This document shows, piece after piece, positions 38,170 through 46,858 of a DNA stretch of 64,000 nucleotides. Numbering within the stretch: position 1 is the stretch's first letter; every line of letters starts with the position of its first letter. The DNA lies in NCBI RefSeq assembly GCF_002844535.1, contig NZ_PJNH01000001.1:558001-622000 (forward strand), given 5' to 3'. A model generated the notes under the pieces. The model had not been told where the DNA came from. It was given only the letters and a program-made list of their open reading frames with translations, and did no database searches. The position numbers and the translations under genes are program-made. The stretch is from Halalkalibacillus sediminis. Its GTDB lineage: Bacteria > Bacillota > Bacilli > Bacillales > Alkalibacillaceae.

Positions 38170-39516
38170 ATGAAACTTTATTTAGACCCAGGGCATGGCG
38201 GAGTAGATTCCGGTGCTCAAGGGAATGGCTTATTAGAAAAAAATATGAACTTAGATATAGCATTAAGAATACGCTCTATCTTGCAAAATGGTTATGAAAA
38301 TGTTGAAGTTTTGATGAGTCGAACTGATGATAGGACTAAAAACTTGACCGAGAGGACCGATGAGGCTAATACATGGGGCGCTGATCATTATTTATCCATC
38401 CATTGTAATGCGTTTGATGGTAGTGCAAAAGGATTTGAGAATTTTATTCATGATAGTTTATCTGATTCTTCAATTACTGCACAATACCAAGATATCCTTC
38501 ACGAAGAAGTAATGAAGGTTAATGGGCTAAAAGACCGTGGACAAAAAATGGCCAATTTCCATGTATTGCGTGAATCAATTATGCCAGCGCTCATAACTGA
38601 GAATGGGTTTATTGATAATGTGGAAGATGCTAACTTAATACAAATGGCATCATGGCGTGAAAAAGTTGCCCAAGGCCATGTTAATGGATTAGTGAAGGCA
38701 TTTAATCTTCAGCCTAAATCTGGAGATAACGATTCAACTTATAGGGTAATTGCAGGATCGTTCAGTTTAAGGGAAAATGCTGAAAAGCGTGTGGCCCACC
38801 TTGAATTAAATGGCATTGAAGCGTTTATTGTTCCGATTATTATGGCTGGTCAACAATGGTATCGTGTGCAAGCTGGAGCATTTTCTATTCTAGAAAATGC
38901 AGAGGCACGTTTAGAGAAAGTAAAACAAGCAGAAATTGAAGATGCTTATATTCTAACCGAAGATGGTATATCTGAACCAATGGGTTACCCAATCTTAGGA
39001 AAGACACTAATATCCCCAATACAAATGAATCAATTTGTCAAAAGCATAAATCCTAATGCTAAGGAACTAGGTGCGTATTATCTAAAATTTGGTCAGTATT
39101 ATGGAATCAGAGGAGACATAGCTTTCGCACAGGCAATGCATGAAACAAACTATCTTCGTTTTACTGGAGTAGTACAGCCAGAGCAAAACAATTTTAGTGG
39201 ACTTGGAGCAACAGGATCAGATAATCCAGGGGCTAGTTTTGATACCCCAGAAGAGAGTGCACTAGCACATATACAACATTTATATGCATATGCTTCAACT
39301 GAACCATTACCAGATAAATATCCATTAGTAGATCCTCGCTTTAACCTAGTAACAAGAGGCTCAGCAACCACATGGCAAGCACTAAATGGTAAATGGGCTG
39401 TTCCGGGTGAGAATTACGGACAATCTATCTTACAAATATATGAAAAAGCGTTAGAAAACTCTATACAAAATTTAGAAAAAACACTGCAAGAAGTAAAAGA
39501 AAATAGTTCAAACTAA
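38170..39516 (+). CDS. Modular peptidoglycan hydrolase: amidase_3, SPOR repeats, glucosaminidase
   Basis: Residues 1-175 form a zinc N-acetylmuramoyl-L-alanine amidase (LDPGHGGVDSGA, LSIHCNAF, ALITENGFIDN). Residues 190-265 hold two SPOR repeats (YRVIAGSFSLRENAEKRV and YRVQAGAFSILENAEARL), which bind glycan strands. Residues 280-435 are a LytG/Bax-type glucosaminidase (AFAQAMHETNYLRF with the catalytic glutamate). There is no signal peptide, so release may need lysis, a holin or mother-cell lysis. A spore mother-cell or phage-like lysin role is possible. 448 residues. Confidence 0.9.
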   Translation: MKLYLDPGHGGVDSGAQGNGLLEKNMNLDIALRIRSILQNGYENVEVLMSRTDDRTKNLTERTDEANTWGADHYLSIHCNAFDGSAKGFENFIHDSLSDSSITAQYQDILHEEVMKVNGLKDRGQKMANFHVLRESIMPALITENGFIDNVEDANLIQMASWREKVAQGHVNGLVKAFNLQPKSGDNDSTYRVIAGSFSLRENAEKRVAHLELNGIEAFIVPIIMAGQQWYRVQAGAFSILENAEARLEKVKQAEIEDAYILTEDGISEPMGYPILGKTLISPIQMNQFVKSINPNAKELGAYYLKFGQYYGIRGDIAFAQAMHETNYLRFTGVVQPEQNNFSGLGATGSDNPGASFDTPEESALAHIQHLYAYASTEPLPDKYPLVDPRFNLVTRGSATTWQALNGKWAVPGENYGQSILQIYEKALENSIQNLEKTLQEVKENSSN

Positions 39517-39532
39517 AAATTATTAACATTTA

Positions 39533-39570
39533 AAAAAGAGGGTCACAATTAATGGTGAACCCTCTTCTTT
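39533..39570. terminator. Bidirectional terminator
   Basis: AAGAGGGT (39536-39543) pairs with ACCCTCTT (39559-39566), with T-rich sequence on both strands. It serves the hydrolase gene and the convergent selenoprotein gene. Confidence 0.88.
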
Positions 39571-39604
39571 AGATTTCTTTGTACCTAAATAATCTAAGCT
39601 ATAT

Positions 39605-40363
39605 TCATTTATCTTGAGGAATGAAACAACCATCTGGCCCACAAACTAACCCTTGGTTTCTTTGTTGTTCTTCTTTCTTTAGCTCTTTATTTAATTGTTC
39701 TTTTTGCCAATCAAAATCTATATCTTGACCGAATTTTTCTGGATAACGAATATACCATCTTTGTTTTCGAATCGTAAAATTATCAGGATCCAACAGAATA
39801 GCGTCATCCAATTCTTTTAAGGCTTCTTCATCTCTATTTTGTTTAGCATATTCCATTCCAAGTTTAAATTTTGTTTGTGCAAGTTGAAGCTGAAGATCCG
39901 TTTGTTCATTTCTGGTCTGTCCTTCATCAAACTCAACTTTTTCTACCTCTTTGTTAATTAATTGTTCCACAGCCTCAACATGTTCATAGTTATCAACTGA
40001 AAAACCTTCTTTAATCAAACGTATGGTCCCTTCTTCATCAATAAAAATTCCATTTGGTACCATCTTAAAATTAAACATGTTAACTAGTGTATTGTTTTCA
40101 TCTACAACAGTTGTAAAGGTAGTTCCCTCTAAATGGGGCTTAACTACTTCTGAGCCTTGACCGTCCACAGCAACTGAAAGAATTTCAAAATTTTTGTCCT
40201 TGTTTTGATCGTAAACCTTCTGCCAACCTGGCAGTTGTTCGCGGCAGCGTCACCAAGAAGCCCACATAAATATTAATGTGTTTTTTCCATTAAAATCTCT
40301 AATCGAAACTTCTTTTCCATCAACATTTTTTAGCCTAAGATCTTGCACTTTCTCCATTATCAT
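39605..40363 (-). CDS. Probable selenoprotein: TlpA/redoxin-like protein with in-frame UGA and TPR-like tail
   Basis: Reading from the ATG at 40363 (AAGGAGG 7 nt upstream), the frame continues to 39605 apart from one TGA at codon 38 (40252-40250). The sequence around it is LIFMWASW-U-RCREQLPGW, so the TGA takes the place of the N-terminal redox cysteine of a TlpA-like thioredoxin fold. After the redoxin domain (to about residue 145) come a TPR-like helical pair (FKLGMEYAKQNRDEEALKEL, LDPDNF) and a C-terminal CGPDGCF. A stem-loop with a GGU loop follows the UGA at SECIS distance, and selA is in the window. Without recoding, only a 37-residue stub would be made. 252 residues. Confidence 0.85.
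40220..40252 (-). promoter_or_regulatory. Predicted bacterial SECIS element
   Basis: On the mRNA, UGA (40252-40250) is followed after 15 nt by CUGCCA-GGU-UGGCAG (40234-40220): a perfect 6-bp stem with a 3-nt loop starting with G. Known bacterial SECIS elements are short hairpins soon after the UGA, with a G or GU in the loop that SelB reads. Confidence 0.75.
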
Positions 40364-40403
40364 CAATATTCCTCCTTTGATAAAACATCTCATTACTTAT
40401 CAA

Positions 40404-40422
40404 TAGTATAGATTCTATACTA
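40404..40422 (-). promoter_or_regulatory. Operator-like palindrome upstream of the selenoprotein gene
   Basis: TAGTATAGATTCTATACTA is a perfect 19-bp palindrome about 40 bp before the start codon. The form is like operators of MarR/DUF24-type redox regulators (for example the YodB box), but the regulator is unknown. Confidence 0.5.
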
Positions 40423-40551
40423 GTAAAAATAAAATATTTATTTTTAATAGCGTAAAATCGTTTGTGTAGAATTCTTGAGATAAAATAAATAGGATATATA
40501 TCCTCGACGTTAATGACTGTATAAAAATTTAATCTGAAGTGAATTCCTAAT

Positions 40552-40589
40552 TTAAAAAACCTTACCCCGATTGAGAACGAAGTAAGGTT
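40552..40589 (-). terminator. Terminator of the subtilase gene
   Basis: AACCTTAC and GTAAGGTT pair across a 16-nt loop; on the minus strand six T residues follow. Confidence 0.9.
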
Positions 40590-40624
40590 GAAATAGTATC
40601 AATATATCAAACTAAGAATTCTAA

Positions 40625-43063
40625 TTAGTCTTTTGTCACTAAATATGCTTTGTATTCAGAAACTCCATTGCTTTCAACATATACACCTAGTACATAGTCT
40701 CCATTTGGAAGTTCACCAGTTCCATCTACACTACCATCCCAAGAAAACTCATGAATAGGAGCAGGTACATTAGTAAATTCACCGATAGTACCTATAAAGT
40801 CTCCGATAGTACCGTTAGCGTTGAAAACATAGACATCATATGCTAAAACTTCAGCTCCAGCTGGTAAATATGAACCTACAACATATTCCTCTCCGACATT
40901 TGCAAAATATGCTCCTGTTACACGAGGGTAATCTGGTTCACCAACGAATAAAATTGTTGGGACATCGACAATCTGTTTCCCATCGCTGATTTCAATGCTT
41001 CCTTCATAGTAGCCTGGATCTAGTTTTGAGGTATCCACCTGAACTTTGAGGTTCACATCTTCTGACTCTCCTGCATTAACATTCAAGTTTTTACTCGTCG
41101 TAACTTTTATCCCTTTAGGGTTTCCTTCAAATTTAACATCGAAGCTGTAAAGAACTTCTTTATCTGAAAGATTCTTTAATTCAAAGCTTTGTTTCTCAAC
41201 CTGTTTACCACTATCTTTTATAAACTTACCAAATGAGTGGCTACCCGGAACTGCAAGTGTGTCAGTATTTATCGCATCTAATATACGGATACTTCCAGCT
41301 CCTTGTGAGTTATGAGGGTAGGATTCCCCTGTAGCAGGGTCGATTAAATCTACTGAAGTATTCATTAACGATGCCTTCACTTCATCCACACCCCAAGTTG
41401 GGTTTGCTTCTAAAATCAACGCAGCAGTTCCAGCTACATGAGGTGCTGACATACTTGTACCTTGATAAGCAGCATAACCGTGTGGATTTGCAGGGTCATG
41501 TGTAGGAATCGTGCTTGTGATATTCACTCCAGGTGCGGATACATCAGGCTTAATCATCCAAGTATCTGTCACTGGTCCACGTGAAGAAAAGTCAGCCATA
41601 ATTTCTGGCAAAGTTTCACTGAAGTTGATGTCGAAAGTAACTTCATTATTACCTTCTGCTAGCTCAGCCAATATTTTTGCTCCGTCTGAATCAGACAATT
41701 TAATTGTAGGTAAAGCCATTCCTGGGATTTCAAAAGGAATATCTCCCTCTACATGGTTATATATTATTGCTCCTACTGCTCCTTTGGCCTTTGCATTTGT
41801 GGCCTTTTCAACGAAAGCGATAGCCCCACGACTGATAAGTGCAACTTTTCCATCCAGGTCAAGGTTCTCCATGTCTTCAACTGTCCCAATGCCAGCGTCA
41901 ACATATTCTAACGTTTCACCATCTAATGCTTCTACATTTTCTTTAAAGCTATATCCCATCAATTCTGCAGACGAGTAGGTTACGTCACCAGATGTTGAGA
42001 TGGATGTTTCATATCTATCATAAGGTAACTGAGTAGCTCCTACTGAAATGGCCTCGCGCGAAGTTCCTGGTGAACCAACTGTCCAATTATCAGGACCAGA
42101 GTTTCCATTAGAAGTAACCGCAACTACCCCTTCTGCCATTGCCCAATCAAGAGCAATACTTGTCGCCCAGTCAGGGTTATTCAGTGTATTACCTAAAGAT
42201 AAGTTCATGACATCTGCACCATCTTGGACAGCTCTTTCAATACCAGCTACTACATTTTCAGTAGTACCACTTCCTCCTGGTCCAAGAACACGATAAGCTA
42301 AAAGTTTAGCATCTGGTGCTATACCTGTTACTGTATCGCCTTTGGCTGCAATGGTCCCAGATACGTGTGTACCATGAGCAGTAGAACCTCCCGCAGGATT
42401 ACCTACTTGTGTTTCTTGAGGATCGTCGTCATTATCTACTAAGTCCCATCCTTTATAATCTCCAAAAGCGTGGGCAAGGTCCGGGTGAGTGTAATCAACA
42501 CCCGTATCAATGACTGCCACAGTGATTCCTTCACCTGTAAAGCCAGCATCCCATGCATCATCTGCTCCTATATATGGAGCACTATGCATCATTTCAGGAT
42601 AGTAAGCATCCGGATCGATGACTTCACTGCTAACCGCATCGACCTTATATTCAACATTAGGGTAAACTGCTTTTACACCTTCAATAGTCGCCAATTTTGT
42701 AATTTCATTAGCTGGTAATTCTACTGAGAATCCTGAAAAGACATAGTCATATTCCCGATTCACTTTAGCATTTTCAGACTTGCTTTTTAAATCTGAAATT
42801 ACTTTACCTCGTTCTAATTTCAATTTAGCTTTGGTTTGTTGCTTTCCTTTGTGTTTCGCTTCAACGATAGACTCTTCTTGGAGCTCTACAATAACTGAAG
42901 TCGGGGCATCTGAAGCAAGTTCAAGGTCACCGAAAATTTCGGCGGTTTTCAATCCTTCTTTAGCTTGCGGCTTGCTCTCACCGAAAGCGCTCATACTAAA
43001 AGAAGACAATATTAGTGCTAGTGCCATCAAAAAGATAAACGGTTTTGAAAATCTTTTATACAT
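40625..43063 (-). CDS. Secreted subtilisin-like serine protease, Vpr type with PA domain
   Basis: The 812-residue S8 protease has a signal peptide (about 1-29), an I9 inhibitor propeptide (to about 150), and a catalytic domain with Asp in VAVIDTGVDYTHPDL, His in STAHGTHVSGTIA and Ser in YQGTSMSAPHVAGTAALI. A protease-associated domain is inserted (around 380-470, with ISRGAIAFVEKATNAKAKGA). The C-terminal part has Ig/Fn3-like and FlgD-like segments (FSWDGSVDGTGELPNGDYVL). It is likely a major extracellular protease. GGAGAGG precedes the ATG. Confidence 0.95.
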   Translation of the reverse strand: MYKRFSKPFIFLMALALILSSFSMSAFGESKPQAKEGLKTAEIFGDLELASDAPTSVIVELQEESIVEAKHKGKQQTKAKLKLERGKVISDLKSKSENAKVNREYDYVFSGFSVELPANEITKLATIEGVKAVYPNVEYKVDAVSSEVIDPDAYYPEMMHSAPYIGADDAWDAGFTGEGITVAVIDTGVDYTHPDLAHAFGDYKGWDLVDNDDDPQETQVGNPAGGSTAHGTHVSGTIAAKGDTVTGIAPDAKLLAYRVLGPGGSGTTENVVAGIERAVQDGADVMNLSLGNTLNNPDWATSIALDWAMAEGVVAVTSNGNSGPDNWTVGSPGTSREAISVGATQLPYDRYETSISTSGDVTYSSAELMGYSFKENVEALDGETLEYVDAGIGTVEDMENLDLDGKVALISRGAIAFVEKATNAKAKGAVGAIIYNHVEGDIPFEIPGMALPTIKLSDSDGAKILAELAEGNNEVTFDINFSETLPEIMADFSSRGPVTDTWMIKPDVSAPGVNITSTIPTHDPANPHGYAAYQGTSMSAPHVAGTAALILEANPTWGVDEVKASLMNTSVDLIDPATGESYPHNSQGAGSIRILDAINTDTLAVPGSHSFGKFIKDSGKQVEKQSFELKNLSDKEVLYSFDVKFEGNPKGIKVTTSKNLNVNAGESEDVNLKVQVDTSKLDPGYYEGSIEISDGKQIVDVPTILFVGEPDYPRVTGAYFANVGEEYVVGSYLPAGAEVLAYDVYVFNANGTIGDFIGTIGEFTNVPAPIHEFSWDGSVDGTGELPNGDYVLGVYVESNGVSEYKAYLVTKD

Positions 43064-43341
43064 ACTTTCACCTCTCCAGTTTTTATATTCAATTTTTGTA
43101 CATTTTCCTACTGATCCACCTCCACCTTTTGTACAAAAATACTTTCATTAGACTTTATATAAATTTGACACTTCTACACGAACAACCTGCTAGACTTATT
43201 CCTTATTCCTTCGACTAAATAATGAAGGATTCCCTAAAAATTTCTTTTAATCGTGACAAATATATTTAAGTTCTTACATAATCTTATAACCATGAACAAT
43301 AATCGCCTTTTAGATTAAGGACTTTGGAACGGTTTTGTAGA
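43064..43341. other. Upstream region of the subtilase gene, no gene seen
   Basis: About 280 bp between the subtilase start and the tandem terminators contain no supported ORF. The promoter of the protease gene should lie here, but no clear -35/-10 pair or operator was identified. Confidence 0.5.
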
Positions 43342-43375
43342 CAAAAAAAGCACATTACCTTTTGGGTAACGTGCT
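43342..43375 (-). terminator. Distal of two tandem terminators after the 43464 gene
   Basis: On the minus strand AGCACGTTACC pairs with GGTAATGTGCT (one G-U) and is followed by TTTTTTTG. Confidence 0.88.
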
Positions 43376-43403
43376 AATAACTTTGAAAATATTATATTTT
43401 CGG

Positions 43404-43436
43404 TCAAAACAAAACCACCCTATTGGCTAGGGTGGT
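43404..43436 (-). terminator. Proximal terminator after the 43464 gene
   Basis: ACCACCCTA pairs perfectly with TAGGGTGGT; the minus-strand tail is TTTGTTTTG. Confidence 0.88.
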
Positions 43437-43463
43437 CCTGGTTGAAAATGTATTTTACCGTGT

Positions 43464-43766
43464 TTATTTAACGCCGACTTTTAATTGTTCGATCAATTTA
43501 CAAACTGCATCTTTCATTTCGTCGCTGATCCAATCTACATCTCTTACAAAAACAACTTTGTTTTGAATGTCTTCGTCATCTACTACGACATCATCATGGT
43601 TTAATTCTCTACCTCTTTTTAACTTGAAATGACCTATATTTTCTTCTGCTTTATTCCCGTAATTCGTCACTTTTGCAATAACCATCTGTTTTTCTATATT
43701 CTCAGTGATTTGGGTGACCTTATAGCTATGTTCGTTAGTGTAATGCTGAACATTCAAATTGTTCAT
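43464..43766 (-). CDS. Conserved hypothetical protein (100 residues)
   Basis: This soluble protein (NNLNVQHYTNEHSYKV at the start, WISDEMKDAVCKLIEQLK near the end) has beta-strand-like alternation and no signal peptide. No family recognised. GGAGGTTAC precedes the ATG and two strong terminators follow, so it is probably expressed as a single gene. Confidence 0.7.
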   Translation of the reverse strand: MNNLNVQHYTNEHSYKVTQITENIEKQMVIAKVTNYGNKAEENIGHFKLKRGRELNHDDVVVDDEDIQNKVVFVRDVDWISDEMKDAVCKLIEQLKVGVK

Positions 43767-43884
43767 ATTATGTAACCTCCACTTAGTCTTTCATAATTTT
43801 TAATCAGTGAATCATGTTATTCAGTAAATTTACTTAGAAAAAACCCTCTAATTAAAAGAGTATTCAACAGACTGGCACTATATT

Positions 43885-44553
43885 CTAATTTCCGAAAACT
43901 GGCCATCCTTTCTGCTGAGCCAACTTTTCCATATTTTCATCTGGGTTTACTACTACAGGGTAGTCCACCATTTCTAATAATGGTTCATCGCTTTTACTAT
44001 CTGCATAGGCCCATAAAGTAACATCTACATCGGCCACATTTTGAGAAGATAGCCAGTTGCGAACTACTACTGCTTTTCGATCCCCGTTTACAATCTCACC
44101 CATACGACCAGTGCAATAACCTTGTCCATCGTACTTGAGCTCGGTTCCAATTATATCGACATCTGTTAACTCGATAACTTCTGTGAATGCATTTAAAAAG
44201 GGCATCAAAGCACCGGAGACAATCAAAATTCGATCTCCTTCAGATTGATGTTTTTTAACCTTCTCAACAAGTGGGCGGTTTACTTTTTCTAAATCTCCAC
44301 CTGCTAACTGGTCAAAAAAACCTTTTAATTCCTGATGTGATTTTCCCTTGAACGACTTTACAAATCCACGAAAAAACGTATGTTTCGCTTTTTCTTTTCC
44401 GCTAGTCGCTAAAGCAATTAGAGCTTTCAAGATACTACTACCTACTACTAACCATTGTTTGAATTTGAATTCTTTCTTTGCTACATCAAACATGACTTTG
44501 AACGAGTTACCTTGATACAATGTTCCATCAAAATCCACTGTAATGACTCTCAA
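43885..44553 (-). CDS. HAD-superfamily phosphatase (SerB/HAD-IB type)
   Basis: The 222-residue protein has HAD motif I VDFDGTLYQG, motif II IVSGALMPF (the Ser), and motif IV YADSKSDEPLLE. A helical cap lies between motifs I and II. It probably dephosphorylates a small phosphoester such as a phosphoserine-like compound; the substrate is not known. Divergent from the secreted protein at 44726. Confidence 0.88.
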   Translation of the reverse strand: MRVITVDFDGTLYQGNSFKVMFDVAKKEFKFKQWLVVGSSILKALIALATSGKEKAKHTFFRGFVKSFKGKSHQELKGFFDQLAGGDLEKVNRPLVEKVKKHQSEGDRILIVSGALMPFLNAFTEVIELTDVDIIGTELKYDGQGYCTGRMGEIVNGDRKAVVVRNWLSSQNVADVDVTLWAYADSKSDEPLLEMVDYPVVVNPDENMEKLAQQKGWPVFGN

Positions 44554-44725
44554 ATTAACACCTCTTTGAAAATTACTGCATCCTTTATTCTATTTTAGCA
44601 TAGTATTGGGAAAAAATCCTTCTTATAATTGTTTACATAATGTTTTTATGATAAACATAATTAATTCATATTCAATTTCATATGAATCCCGGCTATAGGA
44701 AAGACTAGTCGTGAGGTGATCAGTC

Positions 44726-45151
44726 ATGATTCGAGTGTTAACTATACTTTTTTTAGTACCGTTATTTATACAACACGTTGTGTATGCAGAAGAGCTTCCA
44801 GATATTGAAGTCTTCGATATTCAAAATGAAGAAGTTGTTCAAACAATCCCGAACAGTGATGAGCTACAATCTTATGTGGCGGGTTATGTAGAAACGATTG
44901 ACGGAGTTTGCACGATGATCAACCCTATTCCGAGGGAAGGATTTATGATAAAAACACTGTTCCCCTCCCCTCTTCATGTTACAAATCAGTGGATCGACGA
45001 TCAGATCGAAACAGTTATCATTATTCTTCCTACAAGTGATGAACCTTATTTATTGATGCTTAACGGTGAAGGACGACCGTATGTATTTAGTTTCAACGCA
45101 GATATCCAAGACTTTTTAGATAAAATCGACTTTGATCCCTATAACCAATAA
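44726..45151 (+). CDS. Secreted protein of unknown function
   Basis: The 141-residue product has an N-terminal signal peptide (VLTILFLVPLFIQHVVYAEE, likely cleaved after VYA). The mature part is acidic and includes GYVETIDGVCTMINPIPREGFMIKTLFPSP and a single cysteine. GAGGTGAT precedes the ATG. No domain recognised. Confidence 0.7.
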   Translation: MIRVLTILFLVPLFIQHVVYAEELPDIEVFDIQNEEVVQTIPNSDELQSYVAGYVETIDGVCTMINPIPREGFMIKTLFPSPLHVTNQWIDDQIETVIIILPTSDEPYLLMLNGEGRPYVFSFNADIQDFLDKIDFDPYNQ

Positions 45152-45157
45152 TTAGAA

Positions 45158-45183
45158 GGCCCTTACAATAATATGTAAGGGCC
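45158..45183. terminator. Hairpin between convergent genes
   Basis: A perfect 10-bp inverted repeat (GGCCCTTACA/TGTAAGGGCC) lies just after the 44726 gene; T-runs are poor on both sides. Confidence 0.55.
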
Positions 45184-45248
45184 AGTTACTTAATTGAAGC
45201 TCTGCTTTTAATCCTCAGATGAACTAAGGATTATTAAACAGGGTTTTA

Positions 45249-45428
45249 TTAGTTCTGACGCTTCCTTGCTCTCTCCTCTGCAGCACGACTTCTTTCTTGA
45301 GCCTCTTGATCGTCTAGATTTGCTAGTTCATCAGAAAACTCAACGTCTACGCCATCAGAAACCTGATTTTTTGGGGTTTGGCGAAGTGGATCGTTCCTCT
45401 TTCCGTTCTTATGCTCATCTCTTCCCAT
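45249..45428 (-). CDS. yfhD: YfhD-family small protein
   Basis: The 59-residue protein begins MGRDEHKNGKRNDPLRQ, continues TPKNQVSDGVDVEFSDELA and ends in a charged helix (QERSRAAEERARKRQN). The central DGVDVEFSxELA motif identifies the YfhD family found in spore formers. GAGGTG precedes the ATG. Function unknown; it probably belongs to sporulation. Confidence 0.82.
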   Translation of the reverse strand: MGRDEHKNGKRNDPLRQTPKNQVSDGVDVEFSDELANLDDQEAQERSRAAEERARKRQN

Positions 45429-45554
45429 GGATTTTCACCTCAAATCTATTGGTTTGCTTTTATTATGTGCAGTAAGTGTAATCATAATCATGTAACGTAT
45501 GAATAAATATCTTCAATCATAAGGTTTAGTAATAAAGTGATTGGAGTGTCGTAT

Positions 45555-45953
45555 ATGAGTGAAAATAAGGTTGAAACAAGCTCTATGGAAGAATCAGTTG
45601 CAAGGTTCTACTCCCTTAAACAAGAAAAGAAAGCAATTGATGAACAGTTAAAAGAATTGAGGAAAGAAATTGTAGCGTTTCTAGATGACCAAAAAGGTGA
45701 AAATACAGAATGTCGCCAACAAATCGGGGAGTATCAAGTTCGGCGCCAAATTAGAAAACAAGAAAAATTCGATGACGAAGCTACTGTGGAGAGGCTTAAA
45801 GACTTAGGACTCGAAGAATTTATTGAAGTGGTTGAAGCTCCTGATATTGATAAAATCAAATCAGCGCTAGAATTGAGCTTTATTAAATCAGAAGATCTTG
45901 ACCAATGTCTCTTCACCAAATTCACACCGATCATCTCTGTTGATAAAAAATGA
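45555..45953 (+). CDS. Coiled-coil hypothetical protein
   Basis: The 132-residue soluble protein has a coiled-coil N-terminal half (EESVARFYSLKQEKKAIDEQLKEL style heptads), a basic QVRRQIRKQEK segment and an acidic second half. ATG 45555 is chosen over 45537 because of TTGGAGTG upstream. No family recognised. A strong hairpin follows. Confidence 0.7.
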   Translation: MSENKVETSSMEESVARFYSLKQEKKAIDEQLKELRKEIVAFLDDQKGENTECRQQIGEYQVRRQIRKQEKFDDEATVERLKDLGLEEFIEVVEAPDIDKIKSALELSFIKSEDLDQCLFTKFTPIISVDKK

Positions 45954-45991
45954 TCCACCCTCACTTTAGAAAAATTAAAGTGGGATGGATC
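45952..45991. terminator. Terminator between convergent genes
   Basis: GATCCAcCCTCACTTT pairs with AAAGTGGGATGGATC with a small bulge; it lies between the stop codons of the 45555 gene and the DUF3307 gene. Confidence 0.8.
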
Positions 45992-45996
45992 GTTTA

Positions 45997-46839
45997 TTAA
46001 CTATTGATTAGAAGTTTTGCTGCATAGCCGATCGTTACAGCAATGATGATGCTTAATAAAGTTCCGATCAAATAATATTCTGAAAAACGCTTGTCTTCGA
46101 ATTGTTTGAAGCGGGTAATCGACTTGATCGCAAGTACAATAGTAATACCCATGAACGAGTTGCTGAACACAAGAATCATGATCAACAGTCGTTCTAGCAT
46201 TCCTATATATCGGCCTGTCTGATCCGTATTGTCCGGATAAGAGGTGGTTGATTTTGTCTTGATTCTTTGAGAAGACTTCTCTTTGTCGGTCTCCTTTACT
46301 TCCACCTCTTCTTCTGTAATCTGTGTCATCGAATTAGGCGGCGTTAATTTACTCAGTATGATATTCATAAAGTATGAAGCTACACTTGTGTTCAAAATAA
46401 TTAAAATGGCTAAACCAATTAATTTATCAAAAGTACTGAATTGTATGGTTAGTTCTACATCTGTTATGAATGGCACAGCAATAAAGATGACAGCTATATG
46501 CAACAACTGATCCCCTATAAAAATAAGCGACTTCAACTTTTGGGAATGGACAAGCTGTTTGATATGGTACTTGGCCCAGTCGATTACATAATGCGAAAGT
46601 GACACTAATACTATTACCAATAGTGTCATCCATATTGAAGGATGTTCTATTCTATTGTCGATCCATAACCAGGATAGGATGAATAGTGATGATAAAATAA
46701 AATGAATGATTGCATGCTGCAATAAAGCTTTATGTCTGATTGAACTGGAAATATCATTCCGCTCCCTGACTTGTCTATTTGTTTGAAGGACAAAGTCAGC
46801 GAGTAAATGTGCCAAGATTAACAAAAGTAATATAGACAA
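45997..46839 (-). CDS. DUF3307 membrane protein
   Basis: The 280-residue protein has an N-terminal DUF3307 domain (ILAHLLADFVLQTNRQVRERN, then HYVIDWAKY), with three or four helices, a charged cytoplasmic loop (about 165-205) and a C-terminal pair of helices. Function unknown. It lies 19 bp downstream of the SatD gene, a pairing frequent in Firmicutes, so the two probably work together. Confidence 0.85.
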   Translation of the reverse strand: MSILLLLILAHLLADFVLQTNRQVRERNDISSSIRHKALLQHAIIHFILSSLFILSWLWIDNRIEHPSIWMTLLVIVLVSLSHYVIDWAKYHIKQLVHSQKLKSLIFIGDQLLHIAVIFIAVPFITDVELTIQFSTFDKLIGLAILIILNTSVASYFMNIILSKLTPPNSMTQITEEEVEVKETDKEKSSQRIKTKSTTSYPDNTDQTGRYIGMLERLLIMILVFSNSFMGITIVLAIKSITRFKQFEDKRFSEYYLIGTLLSIIIAVTIGYAAKLLINS

Positions 46840-46858
46840 GGTATCCCCCCTACTCTAG

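Noticed and set aside
43838-43866. Terminator of the HAD phosphatase gene
   Set aside because: Only about four base pairs (CTCT/AGAG) form before the T-run; too weak to call.
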